Part shown: positions 7,723-15,005 of the stretch, in pieces
Layout: every line of letters begins with the position of its first letter
Numbering within the stretch: the first letter of the stretch is position 1
Assembly: GCA_014860585.1 (NCBI GenBank)
Contig: JACZJL010000044.1
Span: 1-39,342, forward strand
Reading direction: 5' to 3'
Source: Bacteroidales bacterium
GTDB lineage: Bacteria; Bacteroidota; Bacteroidia; Bacteroidales; 4484-276
DNA: 39,342 bases
Position numbers and translations under genes: made by a program
Notes under the pieces: generated by a model
The model's database searches: none
What the model was told of the DNA's origin: nothing
What the model saw: the letters and a program-made list of their open reading frames with translations, nothing else

Positions 7723-7800
7723 TAATCCAACCTCTACGAGGTTGCTATATTTTTAACCGTAACCACTTTTTGCTACAGTAATCCAACCTCTTCAAGGTTG
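7723..7800. repeat. Two copies of a TAATCCAACCTCT-headed palindrome
   Basis: CAACCTC-TAC-GAGGTTG (7728-7744) and CAACCT-CTTCA-AGGTTG (7784-7800) are both preceded by TAATC, making a direct repeat of 13 bases 56 bases apart. Each copy is a small hairpin. They are a second sequence family of the same style as the CCTGACAGG repeats. Confidence 0.65.
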
Positions 7801-7959
7801 CGCTGGGTGTTGAAGAAATGCCCGGTAGCGAGACTAATCCATTTGTTCAACTCCTGAGAATTCATTCCCTGAAAAGAACATGTTTTCTCTGCGGGAGAAC
7901 ATGGCAGTGTCTTTCAGACCTGTCAGCGTTTTGCCCGTTCAAAACCTTGTAAGTTTTCA

Positions 7960-7990
7960 ATAAAAAACCCCGCACGGTGGCGGGGTAAAA
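7960..7990 (-). terminator. Rho-independent terminator of the sdh operon
   Basis: CCCCGC (7968-7973) pairs with GCGGGG (7980-7985) around a six-base loop. Read leftward the stem is followed by TTTTTTATTG, and A/T runs flank both sides. It stands about 20 bases after the sdhB stop. Confidence 0.88.
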
Positions 7991-8008
7991 AAATGAAAAC
8001 AACTTCTT

Positions 8009-8764
8009 TTATGCTATTAGCTGTGCGCCAAGTTTAGCGCCGAGGAACTCTCGGTTCATGCGTGCGATGTGGGTAAGGTTGATGCCTTTGGGGCAGCGGG
8101 CTTCGCAGGCGCCGGTGTTGGTGCAGTTGCCAAAGCCCAGTTCATCCATCCGGCTGACCATCTTCTGTACGCGTTCTTTGGCTTCCACACGGCCTTGCGG
8201 GAGGAAGGCATACTGGGAGATTTTTGCAGATACGAAGAGCATTGCGGATGAATTTTTACAGGCTGCCACGCAGGCGCCACAGCCTACGCAGGTGGCTGCA
8301 TCGAAGGCGGCGTCGGATTTTGGTGTCGGGATCGGTATGGCGTTGGCGTCGGGTGCGGCGCCGGCATTGGCTGAAATGAACCCGCCGGCCTGCATGATCT
8401 TGTCGAACGCCGAGCGGTCAACGATCAGGTCTTTGATTATCGGAAATGCACGGGAGCGCCAGGGTTCGATCACGATTTTGTCGCCATCTTTGAATTTGTA
8501 CATCCGCAATTCGCAGGTGGTAGTTAGTTCGGCGGGGCCATGAGCATATCCGTTGATGTAAAGCCCGCAGCAACCGCAGATCCCTTCGCGGCAGTCGTAT
8601 TCAAATGCCACAGGTGAATCGCCCTTTTCGATCAGCGTTTTATTGAAATAGTCGAGCATTTCGAGGAACGACATCTCTTCTGAAGCGCCTGTAAGCTGGT
8701 AAGTCACAAATTTTCCTTTGCTTTTGGCGTCTTTTTGCCTCCATATTTCGAGTGTGAGATTCAT
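8009..8764 (-). CDS. sdhB: Succinate dehydrogenase / fumarate reductase iron-sulfur subunit
   Basis: Electron-transfer subunit carrying electrons between the flavoprotein and quinone. The 251 residues hold the three expected clusters: [2Fe-2S] at C58, C63, C66 and C84 (CREGICGCC then TTTC), [4Fe-4S] at C159, C162, C165 and C169 ([11 protein letters not shown]), and [3Fe-4S] at C214, C220 and C224 ([14 protein letters not shown]). The start at 8764 ([11 protein letters not shown]) is chosen because the frame open further upstream overlaps sdhA and encodes an unrelated Arg/Lys-rich sequence. The gene follows sdhA by 25 bases and ends just before a strong terminator. It is the last gene of the operon. 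Confidence 0.96.
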   Translation of the reverse strand: MNLTLEIWRQKDAKSKGKFVTYQLTGASEEMSFLEMLDYFNKTLIEKGDSPVAFEYDCREGICGCCGLYINGYAHGPAELTTTCELRMYKFKDGDKIVIEPWRSRAFPIIKDLIVDRSAFDKIMQAGGFISANAGAAPDANAIPIPTPKSDAAFDAATCVGCGACVAACKNSSAMLFVSAKISQYAFLPQGRVEAKERVQKMVSRMDELGFGNCTNTGACEARCPKGINLTHIARMNREFLGAKLGAQLIA

Positions 8765-8789
8765 ATCATTAAAGGTGTTTAGTTCGTGA

Positions 8790-10709
8790 TTATTTGTAAC
8801 TTCTTTCTTTGAGTTCCACGTTTTCGAAAACCAGCGGTTCTTTGTGCAATGTGTGCGGTTTGTCTTCGCCCATGTATTCCCATGCAGCCACGTAGCTGTA
8901 TTCGCTGTCAATGCGTTTGGCTTCGCCTTCGGGGGTCTGGCTCTCTTCGCGGAAGTGAGCGCCACAAGACTCTTTGCGGTCTAAAGCATCCTGTATCATC
9001 AGTTTGGCAATGCCAAAGAAATCCGCCACACGACCAGCTTTTTCAAGCTCCTGGTTCAGTTCATTTTCGGTGTCGGCCACTTTCAGGTCTTTCCAGAATT
9101 CTTCTTCCAGCTCTTTTACCATTGTCTGTGCTTTCAATAGCCCTTCCTCGTTGCGCACCATCCCGCAGTAGTCCCACATGATTTTGCCCAGTCGTCTGTG
9201 GAAGGTTGTTGGCGTTTGCTTACCTTTGATGGAGAGCAGTTTATTGATTTTGTCCCTGACCTCTTTTTCGGCCCTGGCAAATTCGGGATGGTCGGTCGAG
9301 AGGCGTGGAGTTTTAATTTCTCCTGAGAGAAAATCGCCGATGGTAACGGGGATGATAAAGTAGCCTTCGCCTGAGCACTGCATCAATGAGCCGGCACCCA
9401 ACCGGTTGGCGCCATGGTCGGAGAAGTTGGATTCGCCGATGGCAAACAACCCGTTAACGGTGGTCATCAGGTTGTAGTCAACCCAGAGACCGCCCATGGT
9501 GTAATGCCCTGCCGGATATATCCTCATTGGAACTTCGTAGGGATTGTCGCCGGTGATTTTGTGATACATTTCGAAGAGGTTGCCATATTTGTTTTCAATG
9601 GCTTTTTTACCTTGTTTTTTAATTGAGTCTTTGAAATCGAGATAAACCGAAAGGCCTGTTTTCCCGACACCATAGCCGGCATCGCAGCGCTCTTTGGCTG
9701 CTCTGGAGGCCACATCGCGGGGAACTAAATTTCCGAAGGCCGGGTAGCGACGCTCGAGGTAATAATCGCGATCTTCCTCCGGAATGTCGTTGGCTGCGCG
9801 GGTTTCTCCTTTATTTTTCGGAACCCAGATGCGTCCGTCATTTCTGAGCGACTCTGACATCAGCGTTAGCTTAGCCTGGTAATCGTTCAGCTGCGGAAGG
9901 CTCGTTGGGTGAATCTGGATAAAACTCGGATTGGCGAACAACGCGCCTTTTTTGTGGGCTGACCATGCAGCCGAAACATTCGATCCGAGGGCAAGGGTTG
10001 ACAGATAATAAATCGTTCCGTAGCCGCCTGTAGCCAGCACAACGCAATGTCCTGCATGGCGCTCTATTTCACCGGTAACCAGGTTTCGTGTGATAATTCC
10101 ACGCGCTTTACCATCAATAATCACCACGTCAAGCATGTCGCGACGCGGGTACATGGTCACCTTGCCTTTTGACACCTGGCGAATTAGTCCGGAATATGCA
10201 CCCAGTAAGCATTGCTGACCGGTGGCGCCTTTAGCATAAAAAGTCCTCGACACCTGTACACCGCCAAAAGAACGGTTGTCGAGATAGCCACTGTACTCAC
10301 GGGCAAATGGAACTCCGGCAGCAACCATCTGGTCAATGGTTTGGTTACTGACTTCGGCTGCGCGATACACATTGGCTTCGCGGGCACGGAAATCGCCACC
10401 TTTGATCACATCATAAAACAAGCGGTGAACACTGTCACCATCATTCTTGTAATTCTTGGCTGCATTTATTCCTCCCTGTGCTGCCACCGAGTGCGCCCGG
10501 CGGGGAGTGTCCTGAAAGCAAAACGCTTTAACATTGTACCCTAACTCTCCTAATGAAGAGGCTGCAGCAGCGCCGGCCAGGCCGGTACCAACAAGAATAA
10601 TATCAAGTTTTGCCTTGTTGGCAGGATTAACCAGTTTGATATTCCTTTTGTGAATGCTCCATTTTTCTGCTAACGGACCTTCAGGAATTTTTGCGTCTAA
10701 TTTTATCAT
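8790..10709 (-). CDS. sdhA: Succinate dehydrogenase / fumarate reductase flavoprotein subunit
   Basis: Catalytic subunit that interconverts succinate and fumarate, on the cytoplasmic face of the membrane. The nucleotide-binding [10 protein letters not shown] is at residues 41-50. The likely covalent FAD histidine is H73 in [14 protein letters not shown]. The substrate-site segments [10 protein letters not shown] and the C-terminal part [16 protein letters not shown] and [13 protein letters not shown] are all present. The start at 10709 ([11 protein letters not shown]) gives 639 residues, the usual size in this phylum; a 30-residue upstream extension would reach into sdhC. It belongs to the B-type, menaquinone-linked enzymes with one cytochrome subunit. 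Whether it runs as dehydrogenase or fumarate reductase cannot be decided from sequence. Confidence 0.97.
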   Translation of the reverse strand: MIKLDAKIPEGPLAEKWSIHKRNIKLVNPANKAKLDIILVGTGLAGAAAASSLGELGYNVKAFCFQDTPRRAHSVAAQGGINAAKNYKNDGDSVHRLFYDVIKGGDFRAREANVYRAAEVSNQTIDQMVAAGVPFAREYSGYLDNRSFGGVQVSRTFYAKGATGQQCLLGAYSGLIRQVSKGKVTMYPRRDMLDVVIIDGKARGIITRNLVTGEIERHAGHCVVLATGGYGTIYYLSTLALGSNVSAAWSAHKKGALFANPSFIQIHPTSLPQLNDYQAKLTLMSESLRNDGRIWVPKNKGETRAANDIPEEDRDYYLERRYPAFGNLVPRDVASRAAKERCDAGYGVGKTGLSVYLDFKDSIKKQGKKAIENKYGNLFEMYHKITGDNPYEVPMRIYPAGHYTMGGLWVDYNLMTTVNGLFAIGESNFSDHGANRLGAGSLMQCSGEGYFIIPVTIGDFLSGEIKTPRLSTDHPEFARAEKEVRDKINKLLSIKGKQTPTTFHRRLGKIMWDYCGMVRNEEGLLKAQTMVKELEEEFWKDLKVADTENELNQELEKAGRVADFFGIAKLMIQDALDRKESCGAHFREESQTPEGEAKRIDSEYSYVAAWEYMGEDKPHTLHKEPLVFENVELKERSYK

Positions 10710-10728
10710 AGTATATATGGAATTTTCA

Positions 10729-11415
10729 TTAATAACTTGAACTGAAATAAATGACCATCGGAATGATGGCAAATCCAAGTGGGATGACAACTGATACAAC
10801 CAAACTCAATTTCTTGACGAATGGAGTGTATTTGCTGTGGTTCCAACCCATGGATTGAAATGCTGACTGAAATGCATGATGCAGGTGAAAGCCCAGGAAG
10901 ACAAAGGCAACCAGGTAAGCAATCACAAAACCCATCATCTTGAATTTTTCGATGATGAGCGAACCCAGATCGTGATATTCTTTCCCGTCATACATCACTG
11001 TTGGAACAATATCAGTAAATTTGGCCTTAAAGTAGAAATCAATCATGTGTATGAACAGGAAGATGAAAATCAACACCCCGGTATGGATCATAAATTTTGA
11101 GAAAAAGGAAAGCTGGGTGGTTGTGGTCACCTTGTAGCCCTGAGGCCTTGCCTTCCAGTTTTGCAGTTGAAGCGCCAGACCATAAAGGATGTGGATGATA
11201 AAGCCGCCAAAAAGGACGACTTCAAACACCTTTATCGCCGGATTGGTCCCCATAAAATGGGCTGCTTTGTTGAAAATTTCAATGCCAGATCCGGGAATCA
11301 GTACCGTGAGGTTAATGCCAAGATGCACCAGCAGAAACGAAATCAGAAACAAGCCCGCCAAAGCCATGATGACTTTTTTGGTGATGGAGGAGAGTTGTAA
11401 AGTAGAATTACCCAT
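10729..11415 (-). CDS. sdhC: Succinate dehydrogenase cytochrome b subunit
   Basis: Membrane anchor that holds the two haems and passes electrons to or from menaquinone. The 228-residue protein has five hydrophobic helices, as in the single-subunit (B-type) anchors of Bacteroidota and epsilonproteobacteria. Candidate haem ligands are H31, H53 and H75, with further histidines in [17 protein letters not shown] and [14 protein letters not shown]. It is the first gene of the operon, 19 bases before sdhA. A TAAATTTG box about 70 bases upstream may be its promoter. Confidence 0.94.
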   Translation of the reverse strand: MGNSTLQLSSITKKVIMALAGLFLISFLLVHLGINLTVLIPGSGIEIFNKAAHFMGTNPAIKVFEVVLFGGFIIHILYGLALQLQNWKARPQGYKVTTTTQLSFFSKFMIHTGVLIFIFLFIHMIDFYFKAKFTDIVPTVMYDGKEYHDLGSLIIEKFKMMGFVIAYLVAFVFLGFHLHHAFQSAFQSMGWNHSKYTPFVKKLSLVVSVVIPLGFAIIPMVIYFSSSY

Positions 11416-11482
11416 AAGATTAATTTTTTAGGTTTTTTGAAACACTTAATTTAAAAAGACCTTCTTTTGCACGAGAAACGAG

Positions 11483-11490
11483 CAAATTTA
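11483..11490 (-). promoter_or_regulatory. Possible -7 box for the sdh operon
   Basis: The minus strand reads TAAATTTG, fitting TAnnTTTG, 68 bases before the sdhC start. No convincing -33 TTTG was found, so support is partial. Confidence 0.35.
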
Positions 11491-11570
11491 TACTTAAAAA
11501 GCGTTCTGATTTATCACAGGACATTTTTTATTGGTAATTTATATTTTGTTTAAATTAACAAATCACAAAA

Positions 11571-12863
11571 ATGAGATACGAACCTCTTGATCCTGCATTG
11601 TTTTCGGGCAACCGGGAACGGTTTGGCAGCCTGATGAAACCTGGCTCTGTGGCCATTTTCAATGCCAACGACGAATATCCACGCAGCGGAGACCAGTTCT
11701 ACCCATTTCGCCAGCATTCGGATTTCTTTTACCTCACAGGTATTAACCAGGAAAAATCTGTTTTACTCTTAGCTCCTGATCATCCCGATCCAAAACTCAG
11801 AGAGATACTTTTTTTAGTGGAAACGAACGAAGAAATGGCTATTCGCGACGGAAGCAAACTCACAAAAGTGGAAGCTACCGCAATTTCAGGGATCAAAAAC
11901 GTCCAATGGTTGAATGGCTTTGAGATGACAATGCGCGATCTGGTCATCTGGAGCGATCATGTTTTCCTGAACACTTACGAATATCCAAAATATTCTTCGG
12001 AAGTTTTTTCTCGCGACCATCGCTTTGCATGGGAATTACAGCGCCAATATCCGTCACATTGCTATGAACGTTCGGCGCCATTGATGACCCGCCTGCGTAT
12101 GATCAAAACGGAAAAAGAAATCGACCTGATCCGACAGGCGTTAACCATCACTGAAAAAGCCTTTCGAAGAATGCTTAAATACACCAAACCTGGAGTTTAT
12201 GAATTTGAAATCCAGGCTGAAATGGAGCATGAATTTCTGATCAATCGATCCACAGGCAGCGCATTTGCCCCGATAATCGCCAGTGGGAAAAACGCCTGTG
12301 TGCTGCATTATACCGAAAACGACAAGAGCTGTGAAAACGGCGAGCTGGTATTATTCGATTTCGGCGCTGAATACGCCAACTATGCCGCTGATATTTCAAG
12401 AACCATACCGGTTAACGGAAAGTTTAACCCGCGGCAGAGGCAATTGTATGAACTGGTGCTTAAAGTACAAAAATTATCGGTTCAACAAATGTTTCCTGGC
12501 AATACTATGGAGAAATACAATACTTTTGTAAACAATGAGATGGAAAAAGAGATGATCAGGATTGGCCTCCTTGATAAGGATGAGGTGGAAAAGCAAGACC
12601 CTGATCAACCCTTGTTTAAAAAATACTTTATGCACGGCACGGCACATCACCTGGGACTTGACGTTCACGATGTTATTCACAAATACGAACCCTTCAAAGC
12701 CGGCATGGTTTTTACATGTGAACCAGGAATTTATATCCGTGAAGAAGGAATTGGAATAAGGCTGGAAAACAATATCCTCATCACCGAAAACGGTCCGGTT
12801 GACTTGTCCTTCAACATACCGGCTGAGCCGGATGAAATTGAAGCATTAATGGCACAGCGATAA
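11571..12863 (+). CDS. Xaa-Pro aminopeptidase (M24B family)
   Basis: Two-metal peptidase that removes an N-terminal residue preceding proline. The creatinase/prolidase-type N-terminal domain spans about 1-175 and the pita-bread catalytic domain about 180-430. All five metal ligands are present: D263 and D274 (LFDFG then AADISR), H359 (HGTAHHLGLDVHD), E384 (TCEPGIYI) and E399 (IRLENNILIT). The length of 430 is that of PepP-type enzymes. There is no signal peptide, so it is cytoplasmic. It is divergent from sdhC across 155 bases, and the alpha/beta hydrolase gene follows 23 bases after its stop, probably in one transcript. Confidence 0.95.
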   Translation: MRYEPLDPALFSGNRERFGSLMKPGSVAIFNANDEYPRSGDQFYPFRQHSDFFYLTGINQEKSVLLLAPDHPDPKLREILFLVETNEEMAIRDGSKLTKVEATAISGIKNVQWLNGFEMTMRDLVIWSDHVFLNTYEYPKYSSEVFSRDHRFAWELQRQYPSHCYERSAPLMTRLRMIKTEKEIDLIRQALTITEKAFRRMLKYTKPGVYEFEIQAEMEHEFLINRSTGSAFAPIIASGKNACVLHYTENDKSCENGELVLFDFGAEYANYAADISRTIPVNGKFNPRQRQLYELVLKVQKLSVQQMFPGNTMEKYNTFVNNEMEKEMIRIGLLDKDEVEKQDPDQPLFKKYFMHGTAHHLGLDVHDVIHKYEPFKAGMVFTCEPGIYIREEGIGIRLENNILITENGPVDLSFNIPAEPDEIEALMAQR

Positions 12864-12886
12864 TTTTTAAAATTAATTTCTTCGAA

Positions 12887-13681
12887 ATGAATACAATCAC
12901 ATTCAGGAAAAAAACAATTCATTACAAAGTTGATGGCGATGGTGAAGCGCTGGTTCTTTTGCACGGTTTCATCGAGTCGATGGCAATCTGGGATGATTTT
13001 ACATCTATTTTGTCGAAAAACTTCAAAGTCATCAGAATTGATTTACCCGGCCACGGGAAAACTCCTTTGATCGAAAAAACTCATTCGATGGAGTTGATGG
13101 CAGAAAGTATAAAAGCAGTGCTCGATGGTCTTGGGGTAAAAAGTTGTGTTATGGTTGGCCATTCGATGGGGGGCTATGTTACCCTTGAATTTGCCAAACA
13201 ATATCCGGAGTTGCTCAAAGGCATTTGCCTGTTTCATTCACATGCTGCTGCCGACACGCAAGAAGCTAAAGAAAACAGGCAGCGTACAATTGACATGATA
13301 AAGCTGAATCGTAAAGGATTTATCAAGCAGTTTATCCCCGATCTTTTTGCTGAGGTTAATGTATTAAATTTCACCGCAGACATTGATCGCCTGTGGCATA
13401 TTTCCGATAAAATGAGCGGCCAGAGTATTATTGCTGCCCTGCAAGGGATGAAGGAGCGCTCCGGCAAACTCGATCTTCTGCTCAATACCACCATTCCCGT
13501 GTTATTTATCGCCGGAAAGGAAGATATGCGCATTCCGGTGCAAAATGTACTTGCGCAGGCCATTTTGCCGCGCCATTCCGAAGTGCTGGTTCTTGCCGAT
13601 GTCGGGCACATGGGATATATTGAAGCCAGACAAAAGACACTCGAAATGATTGTTTGCTTTGCACATAAGCAATTCCGGTAA
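12887..13681 (+). CDS. Alpha/beta hydrolase
   Basis: Serine hydrolase of the alpha/beta fold, 264 residues. The oxyanion motif HGFIES is near residue 26, the nucleophile elbow GHSMGG places the serine at 93, the acid is likely the aspartate in AGKEDMRIP, and the catalytic histidine lies in DVGHMGYIE near the C-terminus. The cap domain is small and helical. The substrate cannot be told; relatives include esterases and peptidases. There is no signal peptide. It follows the Xaa-Pro aminopeptidase by 23 bases, so a role in peptide or ester turnover is possible but unproven. Transcription ends at the bidirectional hairpin that follows. Confidence 0.88.
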   Translation: MNTITFRKKTIHYKVDGDGEALVLLHGFIESMAIWDDFTSILSKNFKVIRIDLPGHGKTPLIEKTHSMELMAESIKAVLDGLGVKSCVMVGHSMGGYVTLEFAKQYPELLKGICLFHSHAAADTQEAKENRQRTIDMIKLNRKGFIKQFIPDLFAEVNVLNFTADIDRLWHISDKMSGQSIIAALQGMKERSGKLDLLLNTTIPVLFIAGKEDMRIPVQNVLAQAILPRHSEVLVLADVGHMGYIEARQKTLEMIVCFAHKQFR

Positions 13682-13685
13682 TTAC

Positions 13686-13717
13686 AAAAAAAATCCCCCG
13701 GATACCGGAGGATTTTA
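13686..13717. terminator. Bidirectional terminator between the hydrolase and ompH genes
   Basis: ATCCCCCGG (13693-13701) and CCGGAGGAT (13705-13713) form a nine-pair stem with one mismatch and a three-base loop. An A-run of eight lies on the left and TTTT on the right, so leftward transcripts get the better U-tract. It stands between two convergent genes, 11 bases after one stop and 20 from the other. Confidence 0.85.
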
Positions 13718-13737
13718 CGTTGAGATCAAATTTATTC

Positions 13738-14253
13738 TTATTTAATCCCTAATTTTTTCTTGACAAGTGGCATGATATCATCGCTGGGAGTTGCATAAAG
13801 CAACAGGCCATCCGTGCTGTTAAAAATGTAAGTGTATCCGCTTTCTTTGGCTACATCTTCAACTGCTTTACGGGCTTTTTCGATGAGCGGGGCTGTCAAC
13901 TCATCCTCTTTACTCCTGAGGTCTGTTTGAGCCTGTGTATTAAATTCTTCCATTCTTCCCTGGATATCCTGAATTTCTTTTTCCTTGGTCTGACGGATGA
14001 TATTTGACCAGGTAGCCTGGTTTGCCTGGTAGTCCATGTACTTGTTTTCCAACTCGGCTTGCATTGTTGCCAACTGGTTTTGCAATCCTTTTGCGTAAGC
14101 TTCATAAACTTTCATGATCGAATCCTGACCTGGCATGGCACTGTAGAGTGTAGCGAAGTTTACATGTCCGAATTTTTGTTGGGCTTGTGAATGGCCTGTA
14201 AAGGCAAACGAAACAAACACCAGTACTGTTAAAATTTTTCCTATTCTACTCAT
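13738..14253 (-). CDS. OmpH/Skp family periplasmic chaperone (copy 2)
   Basis: Periplasmic chaperone for unfolded outer-membrane proteins. A signal peptide (MSRIGKILTVLVFVSFAFTGHSQAQ) is followed by the family start QKFGHVNFATLYSAMPGQDS, a long charged coiled coil (about 50-115; LQNQLATMQAELENKYMDYQ) and a C-terminal cap (SGYTYIFNSTDGLLLYATPSDDI). At 171 residues the size is normal. It lies after a second ompH gene and bamA, the usual order in this phylum. The two copies differ clearly in sequence, so this is an old duplication. A TATTTTTG box 41 bases upstream suggests it may also have its own promoter. Confidence 0.92.
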   Translation of the reverse strand: MSRIGKILTVLVFVSFAFTGHSQAQQKFGHVNFATLYSAMPGQDSIMKVYEAYAKGLQNQLATMQAELENKYMDYQANQATWSNIIRQTKEKEIQDIQGRMEEFNTQAQTDLRSKEDELTAPLIEKARKAVEDVAKESGYTYIFNSTDGLLLYATPSDDIMPLVKKKLGIK

Positions 14254-14293
14254 TTTAATTGTTTTATGATTTCAAAATTAATTTTTTCGGCCA

Positions 14294-14301
14294 CAAAAAT
14301 A
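14294..14301 (-). promoter_or_regulatory. Possible -7 box for the second ompH gene
   Basis: The minus strand reads TATTTTTG, matching TAnnTTTG, in the 114-base gap between the two ompH genes. No matching -33 element was seen. The same gap also holds GGTAACATGTTAACC at 14347-14361, an imperfect palindrome of unknown meaning. Confidence 0.3.
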
Positions 14302-14367
14302 GTCTAATATATTGAATTTCTGATAAATTCCTGTAAAAATATGATTGGTAACATGTTAACCGGTGGT

Positions 14368-14919
14368 CTACTCTTTCTTTACCCCCATGATACTTCCAAT
14401 CTGATCCAATACTTCATCGCTGATGTTGTAACGCGGATTAACGTACATGATCACCGGACCACTTGCCTTGTCGAATATGAAGGCATAGTTTTGCTTATTG
14501 GCAATTTCTTCGATAGCATTGAAGATTTTTTCCTGAATCGGCTTTACCAATTCCTGTCGTTTTTTGAACAGATCTCCTTCCTGTCCAAACCGTTGTCGCT
14601 GTAATTCTTTGGCTTCACGCTCTGCCTTTATGATTTCTTCCTCACGCTTTTTCTTCAGATCTTCCGGGAGAAGAACTGCATCGGCCTGGTATGCTTTGTA
14701 CATTTGGTCAATCTTGGCGAACTGCTCTTCGATTTCGGCCTGCCAGGTTTTGGAGAGATCGTCAATCTCATTTTGTGCATCCTGAAACTCAGGGATACTC
14801 TTCAGGATGTAGTCGCTGTCTACATAACCGAATTTCTGCGCAAAACCGTTAGCAGTAGCAAGGGTCATGATTAGGATGATTGACAAAAATACTTTGGTGA
14901 TGAACTCATTTTTTTTCAT
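14368..14919 (-). CDS. OmpH/Skp family periplasmic chaperone (copy 1)
   Basis: Second Skp-like chaperone, 183 residues. After a signal peptide (MKKNEFITKVFLSIILIMTL) comes QKFGYVDSDYILKSIPEFQDAQ, the typical first strand and helix, then a long charged coiled coil (about 45-125) and the end NYAFIFDKASGPVIMYVNPRYNISDEVL. The paired tyrosine/asparagine-rich tip is usual for Bacteroidota OmpH. An AGGAGG at 14927-14932, just before the start, is an unusually strong Shine-Dalgarno for this phylum and suggests high expression. It follows bamA by 86 bases and is likely in the uppS-bamA transcript. Confidence 0.93.
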   Translation of the reverse strand: MKKNEFITKVFLSIILIMTLATANGFAQKFGYVDSDYILKSIPEFQDAQNEIDDLSKTWQAEIEEQFAKIDQMYKAYQADAVLLPEDLKKKREEEIIKAEREAKELQRQRFGQEGDLFKKRQELVKPIQEKIFNAIEEIANKQNYAFIFDKASGPVIMYVNPRYNISDEVLDQIGSIMGVKKE

Positions 14920-15005
14920 GATTTTACCTCCTATTGATATTATTTTTTAATTATTTCTTTTGTTATCAAAATGCATTCCAAAAAAAGTGACCGTCCACCA
15001 CGGGA

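Larger units (their letters stand above)
7556..8008. other. Gene-free repeat-rich intergenic region
   Basis: I see no gene here. It holds the 33-base hairpin after yceI, a C/G-rich CGGGC-TT-GCCCG stem near 7663-7674, two CAACCTC-type palindromes at 7728-7744 and 7784-7800, an imperfect AAAACCTTGTAAGTTTT near 7941-7957, and the sdh terminator at its right end. Confidence 0.8.

Noticed and set aside
8058-8543. Plus-strand frames inside sdhB
   Set aside because: They are shadows of a GC-rich conserved gene; sdhB on the other strand explains the region.
8765-8965. Upstream extension of the sdhB frame
   Set aside because: It overlaps sdhA, is Arg/Lys-rich and is absent from SdhB proteins. The ATG at 8764 matches the family start.
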